Below are positions 47,889 through 60,100 of a DNA stretch of 64,000 nucleotides, in pieces (the first letter of the stretch is position 1; the number at the start of each line of letters is the position of its first letter). Position numbers and translations under genes: made by a program. Under the pieces are notes generated by a model, which was given only the letters and a program-made list of their open reading frames with translations, was not told the DNA's origin and searched no databases. Source of the stretch: Wyeomyia smithii (lineage: Eukaryota > Arthropoda > Insecta > Diptera > Culicidae); assembly GCF_029784165.1 (NCBI RefSeq), contig NC_073694.1:38111006-38175005 (forward strand), written 5' to 3'.

Positions 47889-48539
47889 CAAAAACTTATT
47901 TTCAAAGAGCACATTGAGAGTATACAAGCCAAGTGCATCAAATATACGAGATGTTCATATCCTCTCATTAACAGGAATTCTAAACTTTGTTTAAAGAACA
48001 AACTTTTGATTTACAAACAAATTTTTAGACCAGCAATGCTTTATGCTGTACCGATCTGGTCAAGTTGCTGTTCAACAAGGAAGAAAACGCTCCAAAGGAT
48101 TCAGAATAAAATTCTGAAAATGATTTTGAAGCGTCCTCCTTGGTTTGGTACACTCGAATTACATAGACTAACTGGTGTTGAACCATTAGAAGCTATGTCA
48201 AATAAAATTATTAACAATTTTCGACATAAATCGTTGCAATCCTCAATTGCTACGATAAGCTATCTTTATAGCCAATAAGTTAGCAATTAAGTTAGTTGTA
48301 AGTTTACTTCCCCTTTTCTGACAAATAGGTTTAAATCCCTACGAATGATAAGTCCTTATTGCGAAAGCAAACAAATCCTAACAATCAAAATTACAAATTT
48401 CTAACAGTGTTGAGAAGTCACCATTTGTGATTGGACACACATACTCATTATTTACTAATATTTATCTTAAATACTTAAGTTACTAATAAATCTCCCCCTT
48501 TAAAAAAAATATTTGACCATTAGACAAAGAGTGGCTTTA

Positions 48540-51500
48540 GATAAAAGGTTTTCGGTCTTGAGAGAAGCTTCCAGGTTCTGAAGTTTTGAAAAGGGGATGA
48601 CATCATGCTATGTTGGGCTTCAAATGGTGAGTCGACAACTTGGAAGGAGCGTCAAACTTAGCTCCGGTCCTCAAAAGTTCCTATCTCACGCCTCCACGAG
48701 TCATATGATATAATAGACTACCAGTTAAAACATGGACACAACTGGTTGGCGTTGCCTGGGCAATGTTGTCATCCGACAATAGCTAAGTGACAAGGTGCGA
48801 CGCGATCGTTGGCGCGGTAACCATATCTCGGCGGTAGAGGAAACGCTTCGCCAACCCGAGCGTCTGTCCACCAAGATGGTGCGGCTCAAAACAGCGTCTG
48901 ATCTCCATGTTAGGAGCGGCTGATCAACGTCCTGGTGTCAGCGTGGGACTCTAATCAGAGCTGACACGATGGCCCTCCGGCGAGACAGGGGATTGGGGAA
49001 GGCCCAACAAGCCGCCCCGAAAAACACCAAATGTTGCAAATATCGAAAAAGTTAATACGGATCGGAACAATCGGCACAGACCTAGGCGACGAAATAAGGA
49101 CTACGATTGGAAACTCGGTACATGGAACTGCAGATCGTTAGGCTTTTACGGCTGCGACAGGATCATATATGATGAACTAAATCCGGTTCTTCAACTACAG
49201 CATCTTCAACGTGCACTGTCCACACGAAGGAAGAGCCGACGATGAGAAAGAAGCGTTTTATGCGCAGCTGGAGCAGGTGTATGATAGCTGTCCGCAACGG
49301 GACGTTAAGATCGTCATCGGTGATATGAACGCTCAGATAGGACGGAAGGCAATGTACAGACCGGTGATAGGGCCGAATAGCCTGCACGCCGCATCAAATT
49401 ATAACGGCCAACGATGTGTGAACTTTGCAGCCTCCCGCGGTATGGTAGTCAGAAGTACCTTCTTCCCCCGCAAAGACATCCACAAAGCCACCTGGAGATC
49501 ACCTGACTTACAAGTGGAGAACCAAATCGAACACGTTGTAATCGATGGTAAATTCTTCTCTGACGTCATCAACGTTCGCATCTGATATGCGAATATTGAT
49601 TCGTACCATTACCTTGTTGCAGTATGCATGCGCTCAAAACTTTCGACGGTGCGAGACACGCGTCAAAGTCACCCACCGCGACCAAACATCGGGCAACTAC
49701 GGGACGCCGAGGTTGCACGGGAGTACGCGCAGCAGCTGGAAGCAGCATTACCAACGGAAGAGCAGCTTGGCGCAGCTACTCTTGAAGATGGCTGGAGTGA
49801 CATTCGATCAGCCATAGGTAGTACTGCTGTAGCGGCGCTTGGTACTATGGCTCCGAACAGGAGAAACGACTGGTTTGACGACGAGTGCAAACAGTTAGTG
49901 GAAGAGAAGAATGCAGCACGAGCGAGAATGCTACAACACCAAACGAGGGCGACCGTGGAGCGCTACCGACGCGCACGGAACAGGCAAAACTCGGTCTTAC
50001 GGAAGAAGAAGCGCCAGGAGGAAGATCGAGATCGCGAGGCGATGGAGGCACTGTACCGTGCGAATGACATACGAAAGTTCTAAGAGAAGCTGAACTGTTC
50101 CCGCAAAGGCTATGTGCCACAAGCCGACATGTGCAGGGACCTGGGCGGCAACCTTCTCACGAACAAGTGTGAGGTGATTAACAGGTGGAAGCAGTACTAC
50201 GATGAGCACCTTAATGGCGATGTAGCAGAGGACGACGACGGAGTGGTAGTAGATCTCGGTGTACGCGCAGATGACGACAGAACCCTAGTAACAATATTGG
50301 TTTTATCAAAGTTTTATAGCGCTCAATAAAGCCAAAACAGCGCTATAAAGCTTTGATAAAACCCGTTTTGCTACTTGGGAAACCCAGCCCCTGACCTCCA
50401 GGAGGTTAGAGAGGAGATCGGCCGGCTGAAAAACAATAAAGCCGCTGGAGCTGACCAACTCCCCAGCGAACTGTTAAAACACGGTGGTGAGTCACTGGCT
50501 AAGGCGCTACACTGGGTTATTGCCAAGATTTGAGAGGAGGAGGTTGTACCGGAGGTGTGGATGGAGGGTACAGTGTGCCCCATCTACAAAAAAGGCGACA
50601 AGTTGGATTGCTGCAATTACCGCGCAATCACATTGCTGAACGCCGCCTACACGGTACTCTCTCAAATTCTGTGCCGTCGACTATCACCGTTTGCAAGAGA
50701 ATTCGTGGGGCAATACCAAGCGGGATTTATGGGTGCCCGCGCCACCACGGACCAAATATTCGCGCTACGGCAGGTCCTACAAAAGTGCCGTGAGTATAAC
50801 GTGCCCACACATCACTTGTTCATCGATTTTAAATCGGCATACGACACAATCGTTCGAAACCAGCTATGGCAAATTAGGCACGATTACGGCTTTCCGGATA
50901 AACTGACACGGTTGGTCAAGTCGACGATGGATCGGGTGATGTGCGTAGTTCGAATTTCGGGGACACTCTCGAGTCCCTTCGAATCTCGAAGAGGGTTACG
51001 GCAAGGTGATGGATTATCGTGCTTGCTATTCAACATCGCTTTGGAAGGTGTGATACGTAGGGCTGGTATCGACACGAGTGGCACGATTTTTAGAAGGTCT
51101 GTTCAGCTCTTTGGCTTCGCCGATGACATTGATATTGTAGAACGAACCCTTGAAAAGATGACGGAGACGTACATCAGACTGAAGGCTGAAGCCGGACGAA
51201 TTAGACTGGCCATAAACGCATCGAAGACCAAGTACATGAGAGGAAGAGGTTCCAGAGAAGACAGTGTCAACCTCCCGCCATGAATTCATATTAGCGGTGA
51301 TGAAATCGAGGTGGTAGACGAGTTCGTGTACCTGGGCTCACTGGTGACTGCTGACAACGACACCAGCAGAGAAAATTCGTCGACGCCTTAATGCAGGAAA
51401 TCGCGCCTACTTTGGACTCCGGAGGACGCTCCGCTCGAATAAAATCCGCCGCCGCACGAAGTTAACCATCTACAAAACACTGATCAGACCGGTAGTCCTC

Positions 51501-51940
51501 TACGGCCACGAAACCTGGACTATGCTCGTGGAGGACCAACGCGCCCTTGGGGTTTTCGAACGAAAGGTGTTGCGTACCATCTGTGGTGGAGTGCAGATGG
51601 AAGATGGATCATGGCGGAGGCGGATTAACCACGAGTTGCATCAGCTGCTGGGAGAACCACTCATCGTTCAAATGGCGAAAATCGGGAGACTACGGTGGGT
51701 TGGGCATGTCGTTAGGATGTCGGACGACAACCCGGTGAAAATGGTTCTTGATAACAACCCGACTGGAACAAGGCGACGGGGCGCGCAGCGAGCAAGGTGG
51801 CTCGATCAAGTGGAAGACGACCTGCGGGGCCTCCGCAGACGACAAGGCTGGCGAGCTGCAGCCATGGACCGAGTTGAATGGAGACGACTTCTCCGAACAG
51901 CAAGGGACACTACGGCCTGGAGCTGACTGGTGAGGTAAGT
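48540..51940 (+). mobile_element. Nearly full-length dead non-LTR retrotransposon (endonuclease plus RT)
   Basis: A GC-rich plus-strand block contains, in order, a 5' region (48.7-49.1 kb), an apurinic-like endonuclease (49100-49590: LGTWNCRS, FNVHCPHEG, GDMNAQIG, then FFPRKDIHKATW), a linker with charged helices (49630-50083), and a reverse transcriptase (50400-51290: YQAGFMGARATTDQI, RRGLRQGDGLSCLLFN and FADDIDIV). A C-terminal region follows (51500-51926: WVGHVVRMSDDNP, RWLDQVEDDLRGL). The frame is broken by stops near 50082, 50530 and 51281, by frameshifts near 49190, 49585 and 51370, and by a 65-bp hairpin insert at 50299-50363. It resembles RTE or related mosquito LINEs, but the clade is not certain. 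Confidence 0.85.
50299..50363. repeat. 65-bp hairpin insertion in LINE ORF
   Basis: Two 25-bp arms, GGTTTTATCAAAGTTTTATA (then GCGCT) and the inverse ending GATAAAACC, differ at one position and are separated by a 15-base loop. The unit interrupts the endonuclease-RT linker frame of the LINE, so it arrived after LINE insertion or spread with the LINE. It may be a minimal MITE. Confidence 0.8.
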
Positions 51941-52029
51941 ATCATGCTATCTCTTTCCAATGTGAGTGTGAAGAGTTATTTCTGCAACCGTTTCAAGTTG
52001 AATGGAACTGGACTTTTTTCATATCTGTC

Positions 52030-52152
52030 GGGGGCAACGTTGCCAGTATGCCAGATAAATCTGGATTTTGCCAGATTTATGTTTGCGCGCCAGACAAGAA
52101 GATAAACCTCAGAATCTGCCAGATATTTGTATATGAGCCAGATATTTGCCAG
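52030..52152. repeat. Cluster of degenerate TGCCAGAT motifs
   Basis: The motif CCAGAT or CCAGA recurs about nine times between GCAACGTTGCCAGTATGCCA and the edge of the next element, with some in inverted form (ATCTGG). It may be the end of another TIR element. Confidence 0.4.
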
Positions 52153-55100
52153 ATTTCATACGCGTCGTCTCGCAAAAAGGTCATTACTGCGAGATGGGCC
52201 GTGCCTGGCCTAGAGTGCCTATAATATAACTAGAGTGGCGCCATGTCATCAAAAGTAACGCTGGTAACACTGGTAACACTCAACATCCTTTCTCTTTTCC
52301 CCACACGAGTTTAATGGGTTGTTTGCTCAATTGGGTTGTTTAGCTATAGAGCAAAATCATTTCAAATCACCTGGAAATACGCGAAAATTTAATCGACCAT
52401 TTTTGATTTGAATGAAACTTTACACACGTATTTGGCTTAGCAAACTGAGCGCTTTTCACAGGGCGTACGCTTTTCTAAAAGGGCGTATGCCTTTTGGCAT
52501 AGGTTTTATTCGAAGCATTGTAGCCCAGAAACCGTTGGTTGTATAGAAAAACTGTCTGAGAATGAGTTGTAGCGAATCAAAAATAAAAAAAATATCCACT
52601 GTACAAAAAAAATTTTTGTTGACCAAAAAAAATTAAAAAAAAACATTAAATTTCAATTTTATAAAAAAAAGAGTTGAATTTTTTTTTTCATTTTTTTTCA
52701 AAGAAACCTGATGTTAATACACAACTTTTGAAAAAAAGTCCAGGATGGAGAAATAAAAAATAATTTTTTTATGGTAGATTATTTTTTTTATGAAAATTCT
52801 AATTCAAACATTTTTCTAAATATTCGTATTCTGATGATTTTAAAAGATGCAGAGAGTCATTTTGAATCTAAAAGCTCTTGATAGTAAACATTCTAAAGGC
52901 ATCGGGTTTCGAGTTATTTCTAATTTAAGCTCGAAAAATTATAATTATTTAGAAAAATACACGTTTTTCTCAATTTGTCCATGGTTCTCCAGCAAAAACC
53001 ATACGTCCATTGGAATGCTTGATCAAAAATATACAATTCATTCTTTGACAACAAAACGATTGGAAGAAAGGTTCTCAAGAAAAGAGTTAAATGTTCTAAG
53101 TGATATAAATATATATAAGAATCAAATATTTATTTTCGAGTTTTATTATCTTAGGAACATATTTTTTATGGCATAGATACTTTACAGAACTAGTTTCACC
53201 TTATATTTTATATACATCAAAAGTAAATGATTCGTCATCTTTTGAAAACAGCTTCGGTTGTATCTTATTTTCTGAAATCGGAACAAAATAGTAATACTTT
53301 TGTGTAGCAGCTATTATTATAGATTTTTTGAAAATATTGCTTCATTCTGTTACTCCTTGTTCATATTCTTCATATGATACCCAACTAAATGACATTTTTG
53401 ATGAATTTTTATTACTTTTGTGATTAGACCAATCATACAATTCTTTTGCGCTTGTAATGGGATGTTCATGTTCTTTAGCTAAACTTGCATTTCTTGCCAT
53501 TCGTTTTAATATGCCACCAATTGCATCGCATGGACCTTTAACATGAGAAGTCGCAAAAAATGCCACTCTGCATCGACGTTATATTTTGTTTTGAGCAAAG
53601 TTTTTTCTATTTTTATATTGTGAGGCAGCTCCATCAGACATTAATATCGCTTTTTTTAACTTTATTGTTGTTTTCAAAAAACTCATTAATTTGGCAACGA
53701 ACACCTGAACCGCAACAGCATCATGATGGAGTACCGTGAACTGGGGTGACTTTGATCACTTTTTTGATTGTATCTCAAATATTTTCAGAATATACTGAAA
53801 ACAATATTATTCGATATTTTTAAAATAAGTACTGGCATGCATTGAAAAAGATTCAGTCACTACTTCAAAAGTTTAACAACATGTTTGCTGTTTCTAAATA
53901 TGCTCTAAAAATTTTACACCAATCATCATTCCGGGGTGACTTTGATCACTTCATTATTTTGATGAATTTGGTGTAACAATTTGCTACTTTCACTCAATTG
54001 AACAGTCTTAAACGGCTTAAACGAGTTTATAGATATGGAAAGCAGTTTGGGGGCCATTCACATTCTACGTGAACAGTTTATAATGGCGAATGTACAAGAT
54101 TCATACAAAATTTTTAGAATATATATGAATTGTTATCCACTGAGAGAGAAGGTGGTTTAAAATCATCAAAAACTAGTCCACGAGGAATATGACTTATGAA
54201 ATTGGCCAAATTTGCATGTTACTTCACGTCTTGGGTTTTTGTTAAGAAGAAATATGTAATACGCTGTGGAGAATATTGGGAGTCAACATTGCCTTTTAGG
54301 AAAAACTTGCAAAAATAACAATAAAATGTATTGTTATAATATTTGTTCATCTTAAGAACTAATATGGGAACAAAATAAAAAAACTTTACGTATTGCAACT
54401 TGTTGTTTTGAATCTGCTTGAACCGATTGTTGGTATGCAACAAAAATCGCCAAAAATACACTTTATTTTCAATTATTATTTTAGCATGAAAAACACTCTT
54501 TAAATAGCAGGAAATGCATGAGTAGTAGCAATGCGAACATATATCCACGCATTCAGTGAAGATTACGACAAGTCCCAAGCACTACGAGCGCTTTTTTACC
54601 ACATTTTCAAAAAAGAGATACAGTGATCAAAGTCACCCCGGTGATCAAAGTCACCCCAGTTTACGGTACTTCCGATATTATGATGAAGCTGATATTCTTA
54701 AGTGTTCCAGATTCTGAATAGTAAACAACGAAGGGATGAATGGTGGCTTGACTATCATTCCAATAACTACACGAATCACAAATTGATAAAGACGTATTAA
54801 AATGAGCTTGACTGTTCAATATTTTAAATTTTGCAATAACGTTGTTTTTTAATTTGCGTAAGCTTGATGAGCACCGATGATCAGGAAAAGGTTTACAGCT
54901 TTTGGGCTTGGTGTATTCCATTTTCTTTACAAAATGCAAACTGTTACTAACACATCTGAAGTAGTGCAATCGTATTTATATACGAAAACAGATATTATAG
55001 GTAACCCAGTAGTTATTGGTTGCGTACTTTACAAACAGTTATTATTAGTAAACAAGTAGGTAGTGTTGCACATTCGGCAAGGGGGAACGTGTAGGTAGGC

Positions 55101-56060
55101 TAAGGTTTAGCGCTTGAGTTATTTATCCAATCGTTTTGTTGTCAAAGAATGAATTGTATATTTTTGATCAAGCATTCCAATGAACGTATGGTTTTTGCTG
55201 GAGAACCATGGACAAATTAAGAAAAACGTGTATCTTCCGAAATATTAATAATTTTTCGAGCTTAAATTTAAAATAACTCGAAACCCGATGCCTTTAGAAT
55301 GTTTACTACCAAAAGCTTTTTAATTCAAAATGAATCTCTGCATCTTTCATCAGAATACGAATATTTTGAAAAATGTTTGAATTAGAATTTTTATAAAAAA
55401 ATTAATCTACCATAAAAAAATTATTTTTCATTTCTCCATCCTGGACTTTTTTTTTAAAAGTTGCGTATTAACGTCAAGTTTCTTTGAAAAAAAAAATGGA
55501 AAAAAATTCAACTCTTATTTTTTTATAAAATTGAAATTTAATGTTTATTTTTAATTTTTTTTGGTCAAAAAAATTTTTTTTTGTACAGTGGATATTTTTT
55601 TATCATGCATTTTTGATTCGCTACAACTCATTTTCAGACAGTTTTTCTATACAACCAACGGTTTCTGGGCTACAATGCTTCGAATAAAACCTATGCCAAA
55701 AGGCATACGCTCTTTTAGAATGTAACTCATGGGTGTCAAAAATCTCTCCACCTGTGAAAAATGCTCAGTTTGCTAAGCCAAACACGTGTGCAAAGTTTCA
55801 TTCAAATCAAAAATGGTCGATTAAATTTTCGCGTATTTCCAGGTGATTTGAAATGATTTTGCTCTATAGCTAAACAACCCAATTGAGCAAACAACCCATT
55901 AAACTCGTGTGGGGAAAAGAGAAAGGATGTTGAGTGTTACCAGTGCTACCAGCGTTACTTTTGATGACATGGCGCCACTCTAGTTATATTATAGGCACTC
56001 TAGGCCAGGCACGGCCCATCTCGCAGTAATGACCTTTTTGCGAGACGACGCGGATGAAAT
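52153..56060. mobile_element. 3.9-kb element with long inverted arms and transposase-like remnants
   Basis: The arms 52153-53064 and 55126-56060 are inverted copies of about 0.9 kb at high identity (for example CGCGTCGTCTCGCAAAAAGG versus its complement at the far end). Inside, minus-strand frames at 54969-54661 and 53566-53342 read as parts of one protein. The first contains HPFVVYYSESGTLKN; the second contains AFFATSHVKGPCDAIGGILK, similar to an uncharacterised insect transposase-like family with conserved HGKG and CDGIGG-type text. The coding stretch is split by a 933-bp MITE. The arms include AATTGGGTTGTTTAGCTAT, the terminus of the local foldback MITE family. The 110-residue frame at 52847-53176 is arm sequence and probably not a gene. 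Confidence 0.7.
53734..54666. mobile_element. TA-flanked MITE in the transposase region
   Basis: The ends CCGTGAACTGGGGTGACTTT and its inverse (AAAGTCACCCCAGTTTACGG) are flanked by TA (53732-53733 and 54667-54668). The subterminal motif GGGGTGACTTTGATCACTT is repeated within the left half (about 53935), and the right end has a tandem pair of GTGATCAAAGTCACCCC. A TA duplication suggests Tc1/mariner-type mobilisation. A 119-residue minus-strand ORF inside (54578-54219) has no recognised domain. Confidence 0.85.
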
Positions 56061-57134
56061 TGAGGAAAATATTTACAAATCGCTGTTTTGTTCGCAATGC
56101 TATGTTTTTGGCAGCTGGACAAATAATTAGTTTAACACTTATTGTAAGTTCTAAACTCGTTTCTGAATAAATTTTCATTCGTGATCATGAATCGGAAGAA
56201 GCTAATAAACATAACCTACCAAAAATGGTAAAATTTTGAGTTGAAATGCGAAGATTTACAGTTTGTAGGAAACAAAAGCAACTCTACACAGATTACACGT
56301 TCACTAGTGTGCGTAGGTGAAAAGTCACTTATTATCTATTATCTTGTTGGAACCTTTGAAATCCAGTTTGATACATCTCACTTATATGTTTTATAACAAA
56401 GTTTTCACGTGTTTTCGTAGTCATAGGCGCCAACTTTCGAGGAGTAAAGCCCTTTTTGACCCCCCTTTAATTTTTCCGAAGGGTAACGTATCATTAGCAT
56501 TCCATTCTAAATTTAAGCTGAATGTTCTATAACAATGTCTGGTTTCAATAAAAATAAATGTTGGGAGAAAATTTATCCTTTTTTCAAATATAGAATTCAT
56601 TTTTTAATTTTCTAAATTTGAATTCAGAATAATTCAATAACGGATGCATTTAAGAAGTAATTCATGATAAGCTTTAGTGTTAATTTAGAAATTTGCGCAG
56701 CCATTAATTCTCTGCAAACAAAGGATTTTAAATTTCAAAAGACTCTGTATGCATACGCCGTTTCAGAAAAACACTCGTGAGTCTAGAAAGTTTTTCCACC
56801 CGTGGAAAATACTCAGTTTAGAAGTCAAATTCATGTTTAATGCTTTATTGAAATTTCAAATGGTCAATTCAATGTTTGCGTATTTTCAGATCCTTTGGCA
56901 TGGATTATATTCCTTTATTGAATTTCGACTATTTGAAAGCGGGTCCATAACCTTAAATCCGGCCCTAATAAGGCCATTGAACTGTGATATAGGAAAAAGT
57001 CTCATTCTGTATTCATAGTTGCCTTCGAAAGATTATTTTTCTAGGTTATTTTTATTAAAAATCGTCGTAAATTGTATTTAATCAGATATTGGTGAAAAAC
57101 GAATTCTTTAAAACAGAAAGGATATCGTCAATTT
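56061..57134. other. Intergenic DNA and 3' flank of su(r)
   Basis: AT-rich with short nonconserved ORFs. A minus-strand AATAAA at 57056-57051 lies about 80 bp past the su(r) stop and is a good polyadenylation candidate. Confidence 0.5.
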
Positions 57135-60100
57135 TCATTGACATGGCGATAGTGCATGTACGGAAACTGTTTGATTGCCCTGTCCGCGTTTGATGACATG
57201 AGGTATTTTCTTCGGCACCATGCTGTTGGAGAAAAAGAATATGAAAATTAGTCGACCTAGAAATGATCGTGTTTTTACTTACTTGATACAATCGATAATC
57301 GGACAAACCGACAGGCACAGGTTGCATCCTGTGCAATCATCCGTTACGTGAGGCAAATGTGTTTTTGGGTCGAATTTAATAGCTTGATAGCCGGAATCCG
57401 CGCAAGTCATATAGCATTTTCCACAGTTTATACAAAGGTCCTGAAATATGGCATAATTAATAAATTTTTCTTCAAACATGCTTCGGTTGATACTAACATC
57501 ATCGATTAGAGCCACCACTTGTTGTTTGTTGTCAAGACTTTTAAATGATACAATTTTTGATAAGGCCGCTCCAAGTACGTCTTTGATTCTAGGAGCTGGC
57601 TTAACCGTCTCTGGCTCCATTCCGTTGTGGTTCTGTTCATTCTCTTTCGCACAGGGATCCCATAAAGGTCCATTTTGTTTCCGCAACTGAAAAAGCTTCT
57701 CTTCTTTTCTTTTCTTGTACTCTCCGAAATTCAGCAATGGTTTTCCATCATCGTCGAGGATTGGAGCTACCGGTTTTCCCTTTTGTAATTTCTGAGTTGG
57801 TGGTGATTGACCGTCCCAGGGAAGACTTTCTGGCGGTGGATTCGCTTTCAGATACAACAACGCCTTTAGACCTAGTATATAGTCTTCAACGACGGTGAAG
57901 TCTTGGTTTTGGACTGACGAACAAATTTGTAAAATAGGAGCTCCACATTGGATAAATTGCAAAGCAACATCAGCGGAGTCAATTCCACCAATACCGCATA
58001 TCGGGAATCCAGGCATCTTATTACCAATGAGCGAGACGGCACGCAAAGCTTGTGGTCGAGTTGCGTTTCCAGAAACCCCACCGTAAGTCGTACGTTTCTC
58101 AATACCAACGGCGGGCCATGGCGCACCGTCTGCGTTTATGGACATTAGGCCTTGCACAGTGTTGATGGCTGAAACTCCGTCAGCTTTACCCCTCTGAGCA
58201 GCTTGAGCGATCGCTACGATGTCGGTTATGTTTGGGGTAAGTTTGATGAAGAATGGAATCTTAATTGCCGCTCGTACCCACTGCGATATATCGTATACAA
58301 GTTTGGGGTCCTGTCCACAAGCTAAGCCCATTCCAGATTCTCCCATACCATGAGGACAGGAGAGATTGAGTTCCAACATATCGGCACCGGCTGCTTCGGC
58401 ACGTTTCGCCAACTCGGTCCAATCCTCTTCGTTATACGTGCACATAATGCTTGCAACTACCACTTTCGATGGAAAATCTTTCTTCAGCTCTGCGATTCCA
58501 GTTAACCAGTAGTTGGTAAATTTTTCCGAAATAATTTCAATATTCAGGAATGCTCCTTGCTGAGGACCGTAATTATGGCCAGCAGTGACACCACGAACTA
58601 TTCGTGGGCTCACATTGGTAACGACATCCTTCTCGAGCGAAAACGTCTTAGTCACGGCGAAGCCCCAGCCTTGCTCGAAAGCTCGACGAATCATCGCTGT
58701 ACTTGTAGTTGGTGGTGCCGATGCTAAACCAAAGGGATTTTCGAACTTCACTCCACAAACCTCGACAGAAAGGTCAACGTTATCAATTTCGGTATAGAAC
58801 AGAGGGAGTTGAGGGGGTACATCGAAGGATATGTTCTGAAGATAGCAATGGATGTACCAAGCGGCAGTTTTACCGTCGTTGACGGATTCGACAGTTGTTT
58901 CCGCTGTTCCTGCAAGATCTCCACCACAGAAGACTGATGGAATTGGTGTTTGCTGGGTTTTCGAGTCTACCTGCGGTAGATTCCATCGATTCAGAGGCAC
59001 TGGTTTCAGCGCGTCGATAACTAGAGGAAGAACGGTTATTGAGGGAAAGTGGTTGAAATATCATTAAAACCTTACCTTCTTTATCGCTTAGTCCAGAACC
59101 GAAAGCCGAGATGATGAAATTTGCTTTCAGGCGGGTGGTCTGATCAGTGTCTTCAATCCAGTTTCCACTTTCATCCTGTTCGGTACGTACAAACTCAATA
59201 GCAGCAATCTGTAATGTAACTAGAGTTTAAACCTGGACTGTTTTGGTCATTAGCAACGATAAAAACCTTTCCGTCTCTAATGATCACTTCCTTGGGCGAC
59301 ATGAACGGAATAAACTCACAACGTTCTTCACGTGCAAGCTCGACCTCTTCGGGGACGGCACGGATGTTGTTGTTGCCTTTCCGGAAGACTACGAAAACTT
59401 TGCGAGCGCCACAGCGAAGAGCTGAAGTGGCGCAATCGAATGCCGTATCACCTGCTCCTAGCACGATCACGTTCCCGTTCAATGTTGGAAGCTTGGAAGC
59501 AGCTGACTTACATGGACAAAGTCCTGGCTTGCTACCGTCGGAAACCATGGGCAAGAAGTCTTTGGATGTATAAAAACCTTCCTTTTGGCTTAGCCCTGCG
59601 AATACTTTGTCGATCTTTGGTTGGGGTAAGCCAATTCCGAGGAAAACAGCGTCATTGCCAGAGTCCAGTAGACTCTGGACTGTTAAATCTTTGGTGGAAA
59701 GACTACGTCCTGTTTCGAACTTAACGCCCAAATCTTTCACGAGTCGGATTTCAAAATCTACCACGTCATATGGAAGACGATATTGTGGAATTTCCGAGGA
59801 GCTTAGACCTCCAAAATAGGTGCGCTTCTCATAGATTGTAATATCCTTGTATCCGAGACGGCCCAAAAATGTAGCACACGATAACGACGCTGGGCCACCT
59901 CCTAGCAAGGCAATTTTCTTGCTCGGATATTTCAGTGGAGCAACATTGGGTGGAACGATTTGATGAACTCCCATTCGTTTGAACACTTCGGTGGCAAATT
60001 GTTGCAACCCACCAATGTTAATTGCGCCTTCTTCGGCTGCCTGCAGATTACAACCTCCGACGCAAAGATCGCTCGTCGGACAGACCATACCGCAAGTAAG

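Larger units (their letters stand above)
45291..48506 (+). mobile_element. 5'-truncated jockey-like LINE, itself interrupted
   Basis: A LINE reverse transcriptase fragment on the plus strand (45300-45707, with AGVPQGSVLGPVLYNI and the FCDDTSI active-site block, where the usual ADD reads CDD) continues at about 47890-48278 with the RT C-terminal region (KCIKYTRCSYPL to RPPWFGT). It ends in an A run at about 48502-48509. An 18-bp target duplication, AAATATTTGACCATTAGA, flanks it (45273-45290 and 48507-48524). Removing the inserted 2.2-kb repeat brings the two RT parts together at YLGLIYNK / LIFKEHI. Jockey-clade assignment is by resemblance. Confidence 0.85.
45121..48533. mobile_element. MITE (CACTCTTTGACC family) split by a LINE insertion
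   Basis: The ends CACTCTTTGACCAAGCGTCA (45121) and CATTAGACAAAGAGTG (to 48533) form the termini of a short MITE whose intact relative lies at 61248-61429. A 3.2-kb block at 45291-48506 interrupts it. The MITE sequence AATATTTGACCATTAGA is repeated on both sides of that block as the target duplication. Confidence 0.85.

Noticed and set aside
52847..53176. 109-residue plus-strand ORF
   Set aside because: It lies in the left inverted arm of the 3.9-kb element and has an inverted counterpart in the right arm; no domain and AT-driven composition.
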